DNA of 64,000 nucleotides from Thalassoroseus pseudoceratinae (GTDB lineage: Bacteria > Planctomycetota > Planctomycetia > Planctomycetales > Planctomycetaceae), in assembly GCF_011634775.1 (NCBI RefSeq), contig NZ_JAALXT010000006.1, forward strand, positions 251,001 through 315,000, in the 5' to 3' direction. The stretch's first letter is position 1. Each line of letters starts with the position of its first letter. A program made the translations under genes and the position numbers. Below, in pieces: positions 1 to 8,392 of this stretch. A model generated the notes under the pieces. It was not told where the DNA came from. It saw only the letters and a program-made list of their open reading frames with translations, and did not search any database.

Positions 1-229
1 CGTTCTCCGCGACCATTCGCAGCGTTTGGGAATCGACAATGACGTCATGATCCTCGGTCCCGCTCCGGCTCCGCTCACGCGATTGAAAACGTTCTACCGG
101 TATCATTTGCAAATCAGTGCGGAAACTCCGGAAGCGATCCGCACACTCTGGCGGAACGCACTGCCCGACTTTCTCGATGCCAAGGACATCGAGTTCACCA
201 TCGACGTCGATCCACTCAACATGCGGTGA
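1..229 (+). CDS. priA: Primosomal protein N' (PriA helicase), C-terminal end
   Basis: The reading frame enters from before the window and stops with TGA at 227-229, so only the last ~75 residues are visible. The visible part carries the PriA-like GPAPAPL motif, then RLKTFYRYHLQI, and ends with a VDPLNM segment, which matches the usual C-terminus of this replication-restart helicase. In the family, PriA recognises stalled forks and reloads the replisome. The helicase and zinc-binding regions lie outside the window, so the assignment rests on this tail only. Confidence 0.85.
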   Translation, partial: VLRDHSQRLGIDNDVMILGPAPAPLTRLKTFYRYHLQISAETPEAIRTLWRNALPDFLDAKDIEFTIDVDPLNMR

Positions 230-266
230 TTCTTTCCACAGAGCCGTGGCACACTTTGTTGGCGAT

Positions 267-3167
267 CTATTTTACGATCTTGATTTCGCTCCAGAATGCG
301 GAATCGTTGCCGCCGTTGCCTACGTTGTGGATATCCAACCGAACTTGTTGGCCGGCGAATTTGGAGAGATCGAAGGTTAGATCTTTCCATGAAGGTTCGT
401 CGGTTCCGCCAATGATTTCCTCGTGAATTTGTTCGTCGTTGGCGAGCACGCGGAGTTTCCAGTCCGAACGATGATCGTGACTGACCCCGAGTTTGAGTTT
501 CGGGGAATGTCCTTCCGGAATCGTGACGGCGGCTCGGAACACGCTTGGTTTGTCTTTGTATGGACTGGTCCGCAAGACGTTTTGGCGTCCGGCGTGTTCG
601 CGAAACAAAGAGCACCCCGAACCGCTGCGGTCGACCACGAATTCGGGAGCCACCTGCGAGACGGCATACGGGTATTCCTGCCGTCGATACGTTTCGACCA
701 ACACACGAGCATCGTCTTTGACGGGCGTTTGCGTCTTCTTAATCCACTCGCGGTAGTCGTTCAGGTCTTCATAAGTTCGCGTGAGGTAAACCGAATCCAA
801 CCAAGCGGCGTTTCCATCGGGGCAACTGAAGTGAAACCCCGTGAGCGAGAACTCTCCGAAATCGTTGACGATGTGAACGGTCTTCGATTTCCACTCGGGC
901 GACAGCTTGGAATCCAGACGCTTCGCCTTCTTGAACGGTTCCACGGGAATGCCGCTGTAATAACGGTAGCCGGTTTTCATTCCCCGATCGATGGCCGTCA
1001 GGCCGGTGAGGTCGCCCCAATCACGTGCTCGCCGGTTCTGAAGCCTCGGCATGTCCGGATCGGCACCGATTTCCCCATCATGAGCGACCTCCAAACCGAT
1101 GGTCCGTCCGCCGTCTTTCTTCCAAGCGAAATGAAGAAGCTGAAACTCTCCCAATCGCGGATTGAACCGAATCGGCAACGGTCGTTCGGTCAGGTCGAGA
1201 CTGCCTCGCCCTGGTGGAGTCACCCGCAAACACCGTTGTCCGCTGTACGCGTCATCCGTCACGATCGACGCCATCCCGGTTCCGTAGTTCAGAGAATCGA
1301 CAAAGTTGGCTTCCTCATCGAACAGATTGATCAAACCGGGATGATGCGGCAAAACACCGATCCCCCGCCAATCGATCGCCGACCGAACTTCTGGCGGTTT
1401 CGGTTGGCCGTCGTCGTCGGTAGGCACCCACTGCACAAGTTCGACGTGTACCGGGCGGCCTTGCCATTCATGCAATGGAATCGCGAGAGCCTGCGGATCG
1501 AGATGCCTTCGCATGACCGGTGGGTTCCAATCGCCGACCACCTGCTTGTTGAACAACACGACCAACCGGCTATCCGGAACTTTGGCGGCAATTTGCGAAA
1601 CCGCGATGCTCAGCCAACGGTCTTCAGGATCGAACGTCAGCGTGCGTGAAAAAACCGTGTAGGACGAATCGATCGCCATCGCAATCCGATATCGGGGATC
1701 GTTCTCGATGGTCTCATCCCAAAACGAAAACAAACGCACGTTCTCGCGAGTTTCGGAAGATTCCCAATCCGCGAGAACCGGCATGGCGTCGAGGCTGCGT
1801 TGCTGAATGTCTTGCCAAAGACGATCGGCATCCAGGGTGAGCGTTGGACTAAGCCAATTGAGGGAATCACGAATGTCGAAGGGATCGGCTCCCGCCGGAC
1901 GCCCGGTCAACACGGGATCGACCGTCAGCGTTAATTGTCGATCAGGACGGTTCTCGACGATCGGAAGTTTGAGTTCACCGGTCTCCAAGACTTTCTCCGA
2001 ACCGATGAGCAGATCACTTTCGTAAAGCGGTTTACTTTGGGTGTCGATAAAAACCCGCACACGGACACACCCGCCCTTCCCAGTCGATTGGTCCAAACCG
2101 AACTGGGAACGAAACGCTGTTGCAGCGGCGGGCAGAGCGAACGTCAGCGAATTCTTCGCGTGCACACCGAAACCGGCGGGGTATTCCTCATCGGCTGAAC
2201 GCAGCGTCTCGGCATGCACACTGCGATCGGTTTGCCAGCGAAGACCGGTCCCGAAGGTGGATTTCTGCTCGACCGCCACCGGTGCGATCAACGACACGGG
2301 AACCTCGTGCGGTTGGAAAAACAACCAACTGCGAATGGTCGGAAATCGAACCCAAAACGGGTCCAAACTCCAAGCCGGTTGCAATCGTTGCAGCCATGAT
2401 TCCCGTTTCTTCTTGTCGCCATAGTGTCCGGCTTCAAAGCGTTCGGTGGACGTGGTCACCCGGAGTCCGTCGGTTGTTTCGAGGCGAAGGAGGCGAGAGT
2501 CCCGTGTTGTCACCAACTTCGTCAAGGACTCCACATACGCGTCCCAAGGATCTTGTGGCGGCACATGAATCTCGGCAATTTCTCCGAACCGAAACTGCTC
2601 CAAGCCGTTGGCCGTCAGCAGAGTGACCGCACCGTCCGACCATCGCAGCGAACGAAAGCCAAACTGTCGACCATCCCGCAGAAACACATTCCCCGGTTGA
2701 AATTCACGATTGGCAATCGGTTCCCAAGTGACTCGCCGGACATCCATAACCGCCACACGAATCGCGCCGTAACGTGACTGTTGAGGGTGATCCACCTCGG
2801 TGGTTGGCTCGACGAGCAAATGATCCACCCACTGAAAGTACGGGGATGATTCTCGCTTCCGGAATCCCACGACTTTGCCCGGCAACCGATCGCCACCGCT
2901 GAATTCCACCGACGGCCCGTTCGTCGACGGCAACGGTGCCGCCACGTTCATCAACCAACGGAACGGAAGTTTCTCGTCGAAGATGCGTTTACCAGCGAGA
3001 TGAGGATTCGTTTGGGCCTCATGCCATTCGTGGATGATTTCATCGCTGACTCGCGTTCGGTCTGCGAGTTCGGCGACGTACCGGGTCTCGGCGGCGAACG
3101 CCATCGGATCAAGCATCAAGAATGCCAAGATGCCCCACACACGTCGGTGCCAACTTTGGAACTTCAC
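267..3167 (-). CDS. Secreted NPCBM-domain protein
   Basis: I place the start at the GTG at 3167 because a GGAGG lies six bases before it and it opens straight into a signal peptide (basic VKFQSWHRR, hydrophobic stretch, cleavage near AFA-AET). Upstream in-frame ATG at 3215 lacks such a site. The protein is about 966 residues. Residues ~290-440 look like an NPCBM carbohydrate-binding domain: RWQTDRSVH, then GFGVHAKNSL and the FGLDQSTGKGG-type strand. The C-terminal half has further beta-rich jelly-roll-like stretches (LKLGVSHDHRSDWKL near the end). No catalytic signature is recognisable. Such proteins are common in planctomycetes and are probably surface or periplasmic glycan binders; the actual ligand is unknown. 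It is convergent with priA. Confidence 0.8.
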   Translation of the reverse strand: MKFQSWHRRVWGILAFLMLDPMAFAAETRYVAELADRTRVSDEIIHEWHEAQTNPHLAGKRIFDEKLPFRWLMNVAAPLPSTNGPSVEFSGGDRLPGKVVGFRKRESSPYFQWVDHLLVEPTTEVDHPQQSRYGAIRVAVMDVRRVTWEPIANREFQPGNVFLRDGRQFGFRSLRWSDGAVTLLTANGLEQFRFGEIAEIHVPPQDPWDAYVESLTKLVTTRDSRLLRLETTDGLRVTTSTERFEAGHYGDKKKRESWLQRLQPAWSLDPFWVRFPTIRSWLFFQPHEVPVSLIAPVAVEQKSTFGTGLRWQTDRSVHAETLRSADEEYPAGFGVHAKNSLTFALPAAATAFRSQFGLDQSTGKGGCVRVRVFIDTQSKPLYESDLLIGSEKVLETGELKLPIVENRPDRQLTLTVDPVLTGRPAGADPFDIRDSLNWLSPTLTLDADRLWQDIQQRSLDAMPVLADWESSETRENVRLFSFWDETIENDPRYRIAMAIDSSYTVFSRTLTFDPEDRWLSIAVSQIAAKVPDSRLVVLFNKQVVGDWNPPVMRRHLDPQALAIPLHEWQGRPVHVELVQWVPTDDDGQPKPPEVRSAIDWRGIGVLPHHPGLINLFDEEANFVDSLNYGTGMASIVTDDAYSGQRCLRVTPPGRGSLDLTERPLPIRFNPRLGEFQLLHFAWKKDGGRTIGLEVAHDGEIGADPDMPRLQNRRARDWGDLTGLTAIDRGMKTGYRYYSGIPVEPFKKAKRLDSKLSPEWKSKTVHIVNDFGEFSLTGFHFSCPDGNAAWLDSVYLTRTYEDLNDYREWIKKTQTPVKDDARVLVETYRRQEYPYAVSQVAPEFVVDRSGSGCSLFREHAGRQNVLRTSPYKDKPSVFRAAVTIPEGHSPKLKLGVSHDHRSDWKLRVLANDEQIHEEIIGGTDEPSWKDLTFDLSKFAGQQVRLDIHNVGNGGNDSAFWSEIKIVK

Positions 3168-3233
3168 AAGCGACCTCCGTTTGTCTTGCGAACGGATTAC
3201 GGATTCACGAACCATTCATACTAACGGCCCAGC

Positions 3234-4124
3234 TTACATCCGTACCAGCAACATCGAAACGAGACGCAGGGAAATCAGACCGGCCGTCACCAAAACCACC
3301 CAACCGAAACGTGCACGGAGTTCCGGTCCGCTGAGTCGGGTTCCAAATCGCGAGCCCACCCGAGCACCGATGGTGCCCCCGAATAGCAGCACCGCAACTA
3401 AACCCAAATGTACGTGTCCCAACCACGCATGGCTCGCCGTCGCCAAGATCGAATTGATCCAGACAATCACCAACGAACTAACCACCGCTTGTTGCGTCGG
3501 CATGCCTAGGAGGTAGACCAATCCTGGCAGCAACACCAATCCCCCGCTGTTGCCGAGTAATCCGGATAGCAATCCCACGCCGAATCCGAACCATGCCAAA
3601 ACGGGAATCGAAGTCGGACGGCCGTCGAATTCTTCCAGAGGAGCGTTCGGAGGAATTCGCCAATGCATCAACCATCCTCGACCGACCGGACGATTCGAGC
3701 GACTGCGATGAGCTTCATACAGCGAGAAAATTCCGAGCAGCAGTAACACCGCCCAATACGTCGGCAGCACGACGAGTTCCGCGATCGACAACGAACGTCC
3801 GTTAACAACCACGTCACCCGCCTCACGCGCGAACGCTAACAAACGGGCCCCTAAGTTGACGCCGACCAACAACCCTCCCGAGAGAATCAGCGGCAGTCGA
3901 AACGAAGACCATTGGATTTTTCGCGCCAGTAGAGACGTCGTCGCCGGGCCCAACACCTGACACGCACTGGCTCCGGCGGCGTATTCGATCGGCACGCCCA
4001 GCAAAATGTTCAGCACCGGGACCAAGAGGAAACCGCCCCCGAACCCAAACATCCCCGCCAACACGCCGATAATACCGCTCGCCAACGCACACGCTGCGAG
4101 ATTGGTCCAATTCAGGAATTCCAT
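3234..4124 (-). CDS. TauE/SafE-family membrane transporter
   Basis: About 296 residues, almost entirely hydrophobic, with two halves that each carry the glycine-rich family repeat (GVLAGMFGFGGGF near residue 20 and GLLSGLLGNSGGLVLLP in the second half). TauE/SafE proteins export sulfite, sulfoacetate or similar organosulfur anions across the inner membrane; the substrate here cannot be read from sequence. The ATG at 4124 (MEFLNW) is preferred because the longer in-frame extension reads as unnatural sequence and overlaps a better small ORF in another frame. That small gene ends 14 bases upstream, suggesting co-transcription. Confidence 0.85.
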   Translation of the reverse strand: MEFLNWTNLAACALASGIIGVLAGMFGFGGGFLLVPVLNILLGVPIEYAAGASACQVLGPATTSLLARKIQWSSFRLPLILSGGLLVGVNLGARLLAFAREAGDVVVNGRSLSIAELVVLPTYWAVLLLLGIFSLYEAHRSRSNRPVGRGWLMHWRIPPNAPLEEFDGRPTSIPVLAWFGFGVGLLSGLLGNSGGLVLLPGLVYLLGMPTQQAVVSSLVIVWINSILATASHAWLGHVHLGLVAVLLFGGTIGARVGSRFGTRLSGPELRARFGWVVLVTAGLISLRLVSMLLVRM

Positions 4125-4138
4125 TTCGCGTGTGACAA

Positions 4139-4282
4139 TCAAATTTGGTAATCGGGGAAAATCGGTTCGTCGTCGGAATCCGACGTTCGAGACGCCCACA
4201 ATGTAAACAGCCAGTTTACGAACACGCCCCACAAGACCGGTAGCACAATGCACGCCAGCACATACAGAATCTTTTCGAACAC
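4139..4282 (-). CDS. Small single-pass membrane protein, 47 residues
   Basis: A short frame starting at GTG 4282 and stopping at 4139, just upstream of the TauE-type transporter gene. It encodes one strongly hydrophobic segment of about 24 residues (ILYVLACIVLPVLWGVFVNW followed by LFTLW) and then an acidic tail (SDSDDEPIFPDYQI). The residue composition is that of a real membrane protein, whereas the overlapping extension of the neighbouring frame is arginine-rich noise. A GGAG sits only two bases before the GTG, which is too close, so the exact start is unsure. Function unknown; it could be a partner of the transporter. Confidence 0.5.
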   Translation of the reverse strand: MFEKILYVLACIVLPVLWGVFVNWLFTLWASRTSDSDDEPIFPDYQI

Positions 4283-4511
4283 AACTCCGAAATCCCAAGG
4301 GTCTATGTTGAAATCACCGGTCGAGCGTCATTATCGTTCAGAGACTACGATTCCGTGTGGATGCCTGTCAAGCAGCAGGCGGGTGGCGATGCGGTCTCCA
4401 AGACTTCTTGGCAAGTTCCCAACTCGCCCTTGTCCGGTGTCGAATCGCGACATACGATATCGATAACACGAGGCGGCTTGACTGCTTCTTCAATTGGGAT
4501 TGAGGACCAAC

Positions 4512-4997
4512 ATGGCGGCGACCGGCAAACGTATCTTGCTCATCGAAGACGACCGAGAAATTTCGACGACCATCCAAAGCGTCTTGGACGCCGCCGGTTA
4601 CACGGTGGTGGCAGCACCGAACGGGGTTGAAGGTCAAAAATTGGTCTCCTCCGAGGAACCCCAGTTGGTCATCACCGATATGATGATGCCCCGCATGGGC
4701 GGATTTCCCGTCTTGGAGTTTCTCTCCACACTGGAAAACCCGCCCCGTGTCATCATGATCACCGCGAACGAAGGTGCACGGCACAAAGCCTACGCGGAAA
4801 CCGCCACGCCGGGAAAAGTCGCCGTCGACGAGTACCTGCGGAAACCATTTCCAATGGATGTGCTCCTTGAAGCCGTCGAACGACTCATCGGCCCACCCGA
4901 CGGCGCGGCAAGCAAAGGCGATTCCGATAAAGGCGATGAAGAGAAGGCAAAACCCAAAGCCTCCGAACGCATGCGTCGCGGTCGCCGGAGTTCCTAA
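4512..4997 (+). CDS. Response regulator, receiver domain only
   Basis: 161 residues from the ATG at 4512, which has GAGG at a good distance. Residues 7-125 form a CheY-like receiver: acidic pair D13/D14, phospho-acceptor D56 in VITDMMMP, and K111 in YLRKPFP. After that comes a charged linker ([24 protein letters not shown]) with no output domain. Single-domain receivers usually act by protein-protein contact, for example in phosphorelays or on motility or chemotaxis targets. No kinase gene is adjacent; the nearest Hpt and kinase genes in the window are far away. Confidence 0.9.
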   Translation: MAATGKRILLIEDDREISTTIQSVLDAAGYTVVAAPNGVEGQKLVSSEEPQLVITDMMMPRMGGFPVLEFLSTLENPPRVIMITANEGARHKAYAETATPGKVAVDEYLRKPFPMDVLLEAVERLIGPPDGAASKGDSDKGDEEKAKPKASERMRRGRRSS

Positions 4998-5038
4998 CTC
5001 CGCTCATACCCGGCAGAAAACGTGTGTCGACGCGAAGC

Positions 5039-5734
5039 TTACGACTTGCGACCTTGGCCCCAACGTTGGATGAGCCGGTGCTCGATGCCGAGTTGGTCAC
5101 AAATGCGGCCGACGATGAAATCCACCAAGTCCGGAATGGACAACGGGTTGTGATAGAACCCCGGCATCGCTGGCAACATGACGGCCCCCGCATCGACCAG
5201 GGTTTTCATGTTCGTCAATTGCACGCTACTCAGTGGAGTTTCGCGGGGAACAATAATCAGTTTGCGACGCTCCTTGAGGTGCACGTCCGCTGCCCGGTGG
5301 ATCAAATTCGAGGAAATCCCGTTCGCCAAGTTCCCCAGCGTGCCCATCGAACATGGGCAAATCACCATGCCTTGCGTCAAAAATGAACCGCTTGCAATAC
5401 CGGCGGAGAAATCGACGTGGTGATAATAACTGAGTTGGCCCCGGGTAATCTCAGAATCGCTGAAGACCGAACTCAGGGCGTAGTGCTCATCCGATGGCCC
5501 TCGCAATGACGCCAGCTTGCTGTCATGTTTCATGTCGATGCTGGGCGGCATGATTTGCGACGGATCAAAATTGTTGAGATCAATCGAGAGCCCTAATTCA
5601 TGCTCGAAAACTTGAACCGCAGCGGGGCTGATCGTCAGATGAACGTTGCATCCGCTTGCAAGTAACACCTCCATCAGGCGAACTGCATAGATGGAGCCAC
5701 TGGCTCCGGTGATGGCGACCACCAAATCGGTCAT
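5039..5734 (-). CDS. ubiX: Flavin prenyltransferase UbiX
   Basis: 231 residues from ATG 5734, preceded by AAGGAG eight bases upstream. The N-terminus VVAITGASGSIYAVRLMEVL is the FMN-binding signature of the UbiX/Pad1 family, and the internal VICPCSMGTLGNLANGI and IVPRETPLSSVQL segments are also characteristic. UbiX makes prenylated FMN, the cofactor of UbiD-type decarboxylases. The gene follows ubiE/menG by five bases and its ribosome site overlaps the end of that gene, so the two are probably translated from one mRNA and serve quinone synthesis. No ubiD is in this window. Confidence 0.93.
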   Translation of the reverse strand: MTDLVVAITGASGSIYAVRLMEVLLASGCNVHLTISPAAVQVFEHELGLSIDLNNFDPSQIMPPSIDMKHDSKLASLRGPSDEHYALSSVFSDSEITRGQLSYYHHVDFSAGIASGSFLTQGMVICPCSMGTLGNLANGISSNLIHRAADVHLKERRKLIIVPRETPLSSVQLTNMKTLVDAGAVMLPAMPGFYHNPLSIPDLVDFIVGRICDQLGIEHRLIQRWGQGRKS

Positions 5735-5739
5735 GCGTT

Positions 5740-6471
5740 CTACTCCTTGGTTGGTGTCGACTCGGGTTTCATCCCGTAATACAGGGTGGCAATTCCAAAC
5801 GTCAATGGTTGAAAGCGGACATCCGTCAATCCAGCGGACTCCATCATTCCGGCCAATTCTTCGCCATGCGGGAACTCGGCTACCGAGTCGGGCAGGTAGT
5901 TGTAGGCGTTCTGACGATTCGGGGCGAACAATTGCCCGATCCGAGGCAGAACATTCTTGGAATACCACAGATACGGACCGCGAATCAGCGAGCGACGAGG
6001 TTGCGAGAACTCCAGCACGACCACCCGCCCCCCGGGTCGACACACGCGGACCATTTCGTGAAGCCCTTTCATCGTATCCGTGATGTTTCGCAGTCCGAAC
6101 GCGACAGAAACGATCTGAAAGATGTCGTTCTGAAATGGTAGGTTCTGGGAATCGGCTTCGATGTAGGTCACGTCTTCGGCGGATTTGCGAGCCGATTTTT
6201 CGCGGGCGATTTCCAACATTTCATGCGTGAAATCCGTTCCGACGACCGGAACTTTTCCTCCCGCTGCTTTCCAATACGCCAACGCCAAATCACCGGTGCC
6301 GGTACAGGTATCCAAAATGGGAGCCGTCCCGGTCGGTGGCACGGTTCGTACGGTTTTGCGTCGCCATGCGGTGTCGATCCCACCGGACAGCACGCGATTC
6401 AACAAATCGTACCGTCCGGAAATCTCGCCGAACATCCGACGAATGCGAGTTTCGGATTTATCAACCGTCAT
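5740..6471 (-). CDS. ubiE: Demethylmenaquinone/ubiquinone C-methyltransferase UbiE/MenG
   Basis: 243 residues from ATG 6471 (MTVDKSETRIRRMFGEISGRYD). The SAM-binding motif DTCTGTGDLA lies at residues ~53-62, VGTDFTHEML follows, and the family motifs FGLRNITD and LEFSQP are present. The enzyme performs the last ring C-methylation in menaquinone or ubiquinone synthesis. It sits directly upstream of ubiX, so the pair forms a quinone operon. An in-frame extension to 6666 exists but reads poorly and overlaps the start of the divergent transporter gene. Confidence 0.93.
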   Translation of the reverse strand: MTVDKSETRIRRMFGEISGRYDLLNRVLSGGIDTAWRRKTVRTVPPTGTAPILDTCTGTGDLALAYWKAAGGKVPVVGTDFTHEMLEIAREKSARKSAEDVTYIEADSQNLPFQNDIFQIVSVAFGLRNITDTMKGLHEMVRVCRPGGRVVVLEFSQPRRSLIRGPYLWYSKNVLPRIGQLFAPNRQNAYNYLPDSVAEFPHGEELAGMMESAGLTDVRFQPLTFGIATLYYGMKPESTPTKE

Positions 6472-6664
6472 GACGTGAGTCTCTCGAAGTATTAGCGGCA
6501 AACCGTTAAGACTGTAGACACATTTCGGCTCACCGACCACCCATAGCAACCAGGTCACGAGGCGGGAATCCGGAACCGGCGGGACCGAGTCCGATGCCGC
6601 TGATCCAAGCATTTTCTCACTAGCCAACCACGAACGACGGACAAACAAGACAACGGACACTTCC

Positions 6665-7660
6665 ATGTTTCAACGCTTCTTGCTCGGCTGGTTGATCCTG
6701 CTTTCTCTGTTGGCTTACTCCTGGCCGAGTTGGAATCCCGAACTCGACCCGTTCGCCATTTCCAAACCGTATTTGGGTTGGATCATCACCGTGACGATGT
6801 TCCTCATCGGTGGATTGCTGCCCCGCGATGAGATTCGGCAAGTTCTCAAGAGTTGGCCGACGGTCCTCGGGGGAACACTCGTGCAATATGCGACGATGCC
6901 ACTAGCGGCGTACACCGTCGCGCGACTGGCCGGTTTGGAAGGCGAATGGCTGTTGGGTTTGGTCTTGGTGGGTTCGGTTCCCGGAGCGATGGCATCCAAT
7001 GTGTTGACGCTCGCGGCTCGCGGCAACGTGAGTTACTCCGTCAGCCTGACCACCACCGCCACGTTGCTGTCACCGATTTTCGTGCCGCTCATTCTGTTTC
7101 TGACATTACGACAATCATTGGCCAATCCGGCGGCGATCGCTCAGAAAGCGTTTTTGGATCTGTTGCTGCAAGTCGCGATTCCCGTGCTGTCGGGGTATTT
7201 CTTGGCGAGATCGAGTCGCCGGGCGGAATCGGTGTTGCAACGCATCGGACCGACAGTCGCCAACCTGACCATCCTGTGGGTGATCGCCGTCGTTGTGAAC
7301 GCCAATCACGAACGGCTGGCGAATTTGCAACTCGATCTATTGGCAATGCTGCTCGTCATTAACGGCATTGGCTATCTGGCGGGTTGGTTCGGTGGCGGAG
7401 CCATGCGAATTTCCCACGCCAAACGACGTGCACTGACGCTGGAAGTCGGGATGCAAAACGCGGGACTCGGTGCGACTTTGGCATCGCAGTTGTTCCCCGA
7501 TCAACCGACGGTCGCGTTGCCGGCGGCGTTGTACACCTTCGGTTGCATGCTAACGGGAACCATGTTGGCTCAGTGGTGGGCGATGCGGGTGGGAAGCGAG
7601 GAAGCCGAGTCACCGGCGGCGGAGGGTCAATTGGCGGGAACTTCGGAAACAGCCACCTAA
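6665..7660 (+). CDS. Bile acid:sodium symporter family (BASS) transporter
   Basis: 331 residues with about ten hydrophobic segments. Family features include the GSVPGAMASNVLT segment around residue 105 and the LEVGMQNAGLGATLA motif near residue 260, which corresponds to the conserved core where sodium and substrate bind. BASS proteins import bile acids, pantoate, pyruvate or other organic anions with sodium; the substrate here is unknown. The C-terminal ~20 residues are a polar tail. The gene diverges from ubiE. Confidence 0.88.
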   Translation: MFQRFLLGWLILLSLLAYSWPSWNPELDPFAISKPYLGWIITVTMFLIGGLLPRDEIRQVLKSWPTVLGGTLVQYATMPLAAYTVARLAGLEGEWLLGLVLVGSVPGAMASNVLTLAARGNVSYSVSLTTTATLLSPIFVPLILFLTLRQSLANPAAIAQKAFLDLLLQVAIPVLSGYFLARSSRRAESVLQRIGPTVANLTILWVIAVVVNANHERLANLQLDLLAMLLVINGIGYLAGWFGGGAMRISHAKRRALTLEVGMQNAGLGATLASQLFPDQPTVALPAALYTFGCMLTGTMLAQWWAMRVGSEEAESPAAEGQLAGTSETAT

Positions 7661-7672
7661 ATATCGATGTTG

Positions 7673-7954
7673 CTATTCTTCGAGACGGTGTTTCAGCTCG
7701 TCCCGTTCGCGGCGGGTCATTTCGAGATCGAACATCAGATACTTGATGTCCAGCCGAAGTTGAGCCAATGCTTCTTGCACTAACGTGAGAATCCGCCGAC
7801 GTCGCCGAACCGAATCCACAACCCGATTGTAGGCTTCTTCCACTTCCGGTTGATGGTGGGCGGGCAGACGAGCGATGACTTTGGCGAAGTCGATCAGTTC
7901 GCGGGGTAGTTCGTCGCCAACGCTATCGGGGAGGCGAGAATTTGATGTCGACAT
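7673..7954 (-). CDS. Small coiled-coil protein, function unknown
   Basis: 93 residues, ATG at 7954. After a short polar start it is rich in helical heptads: RELIDFAKVIARLP, EVEEAYNRVVDSVRRRRRIL, LVQEALAQLRLDIKYLMFDLEMTRRERDEL. A basic RRRRR cluster sits mid-protein. It has no signal peptide or membrane segment, so it should be cytosolic. It could be an oligomerising or nucleic-acid-associated adaptor, but I do not recognise the family. It is convergent with the BASS transporter, with only 12 bases between the stops. Confidence 0.6.
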   Translation of the reverse strand: MSTSNSRLPDSVGDELPRELIDFAKVIARLPAHHQPEVEEAYNRVVDSVRRRRRILTLVQEALAQLRLDIKYLMFDLEMTRRERDELKHRLEE

Positions 7955-8392
7955 CGAACAGAGGCTCCTTAGTTGGACTTGCTACCCCATCAATTCTGAG
8001 GGTACAGCCTACCGATCACAAGACGAAAGTCCCATCCTTTCCCGGTTTCACAGGTTCCCTTTTCTCAACGACTGCATAAATTCGCTAACCGGGATTGTCG
8101 CCGAAATGTTCACTACAACAACAATTTCGTAAACACAATCAAGAACAATACTTACAACATCACTCCGCCCCTCAGCAAACTGCCGTATCGGTCATTCGGG
8201 AAATCGCTATAATTTGCGATTCTGAGCGAAAACGCGAAAGTTCCGTGATTTTTAGTCATCTCCGCAGTCCGGTTGTGCCGATAATTCCGATTGTGTGCCC
8301 CGACGGTTTGGGGCGTCATACTCGTTTTGATTGATACCAGAGACCCGATTTTGTCGAACTCTTGCCTCATGGACGAGAATGGAGTTGCCACC
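7955..8392. other. Intergenic region between divergent genes
   Basis: No convincing gene. The short frames here read as noise. The region must hold the promoters for the small coiled-coil gene (minus) and for the large secreted protein (plus). The one recognisable element is the TATAAT at 8208-8213 inside an inverted repeat. Confidence 0.5.
8202..8221 (+). promoter_or_regulatory. Possible -10 box inside an inverted repeat
   Basis: TATAAT at 8208-8213 is flanked by AATCGC (8202-8207) and its exact reverse complement GCGATT (8216-8221). A matching -35 is not obvious. It would drive the secreted protein gene starting at 8393 with a leader of about 170 bases. The symmetrical flanks would suit a dimeric repressor, but this is inference. 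Confidence 0.3.
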
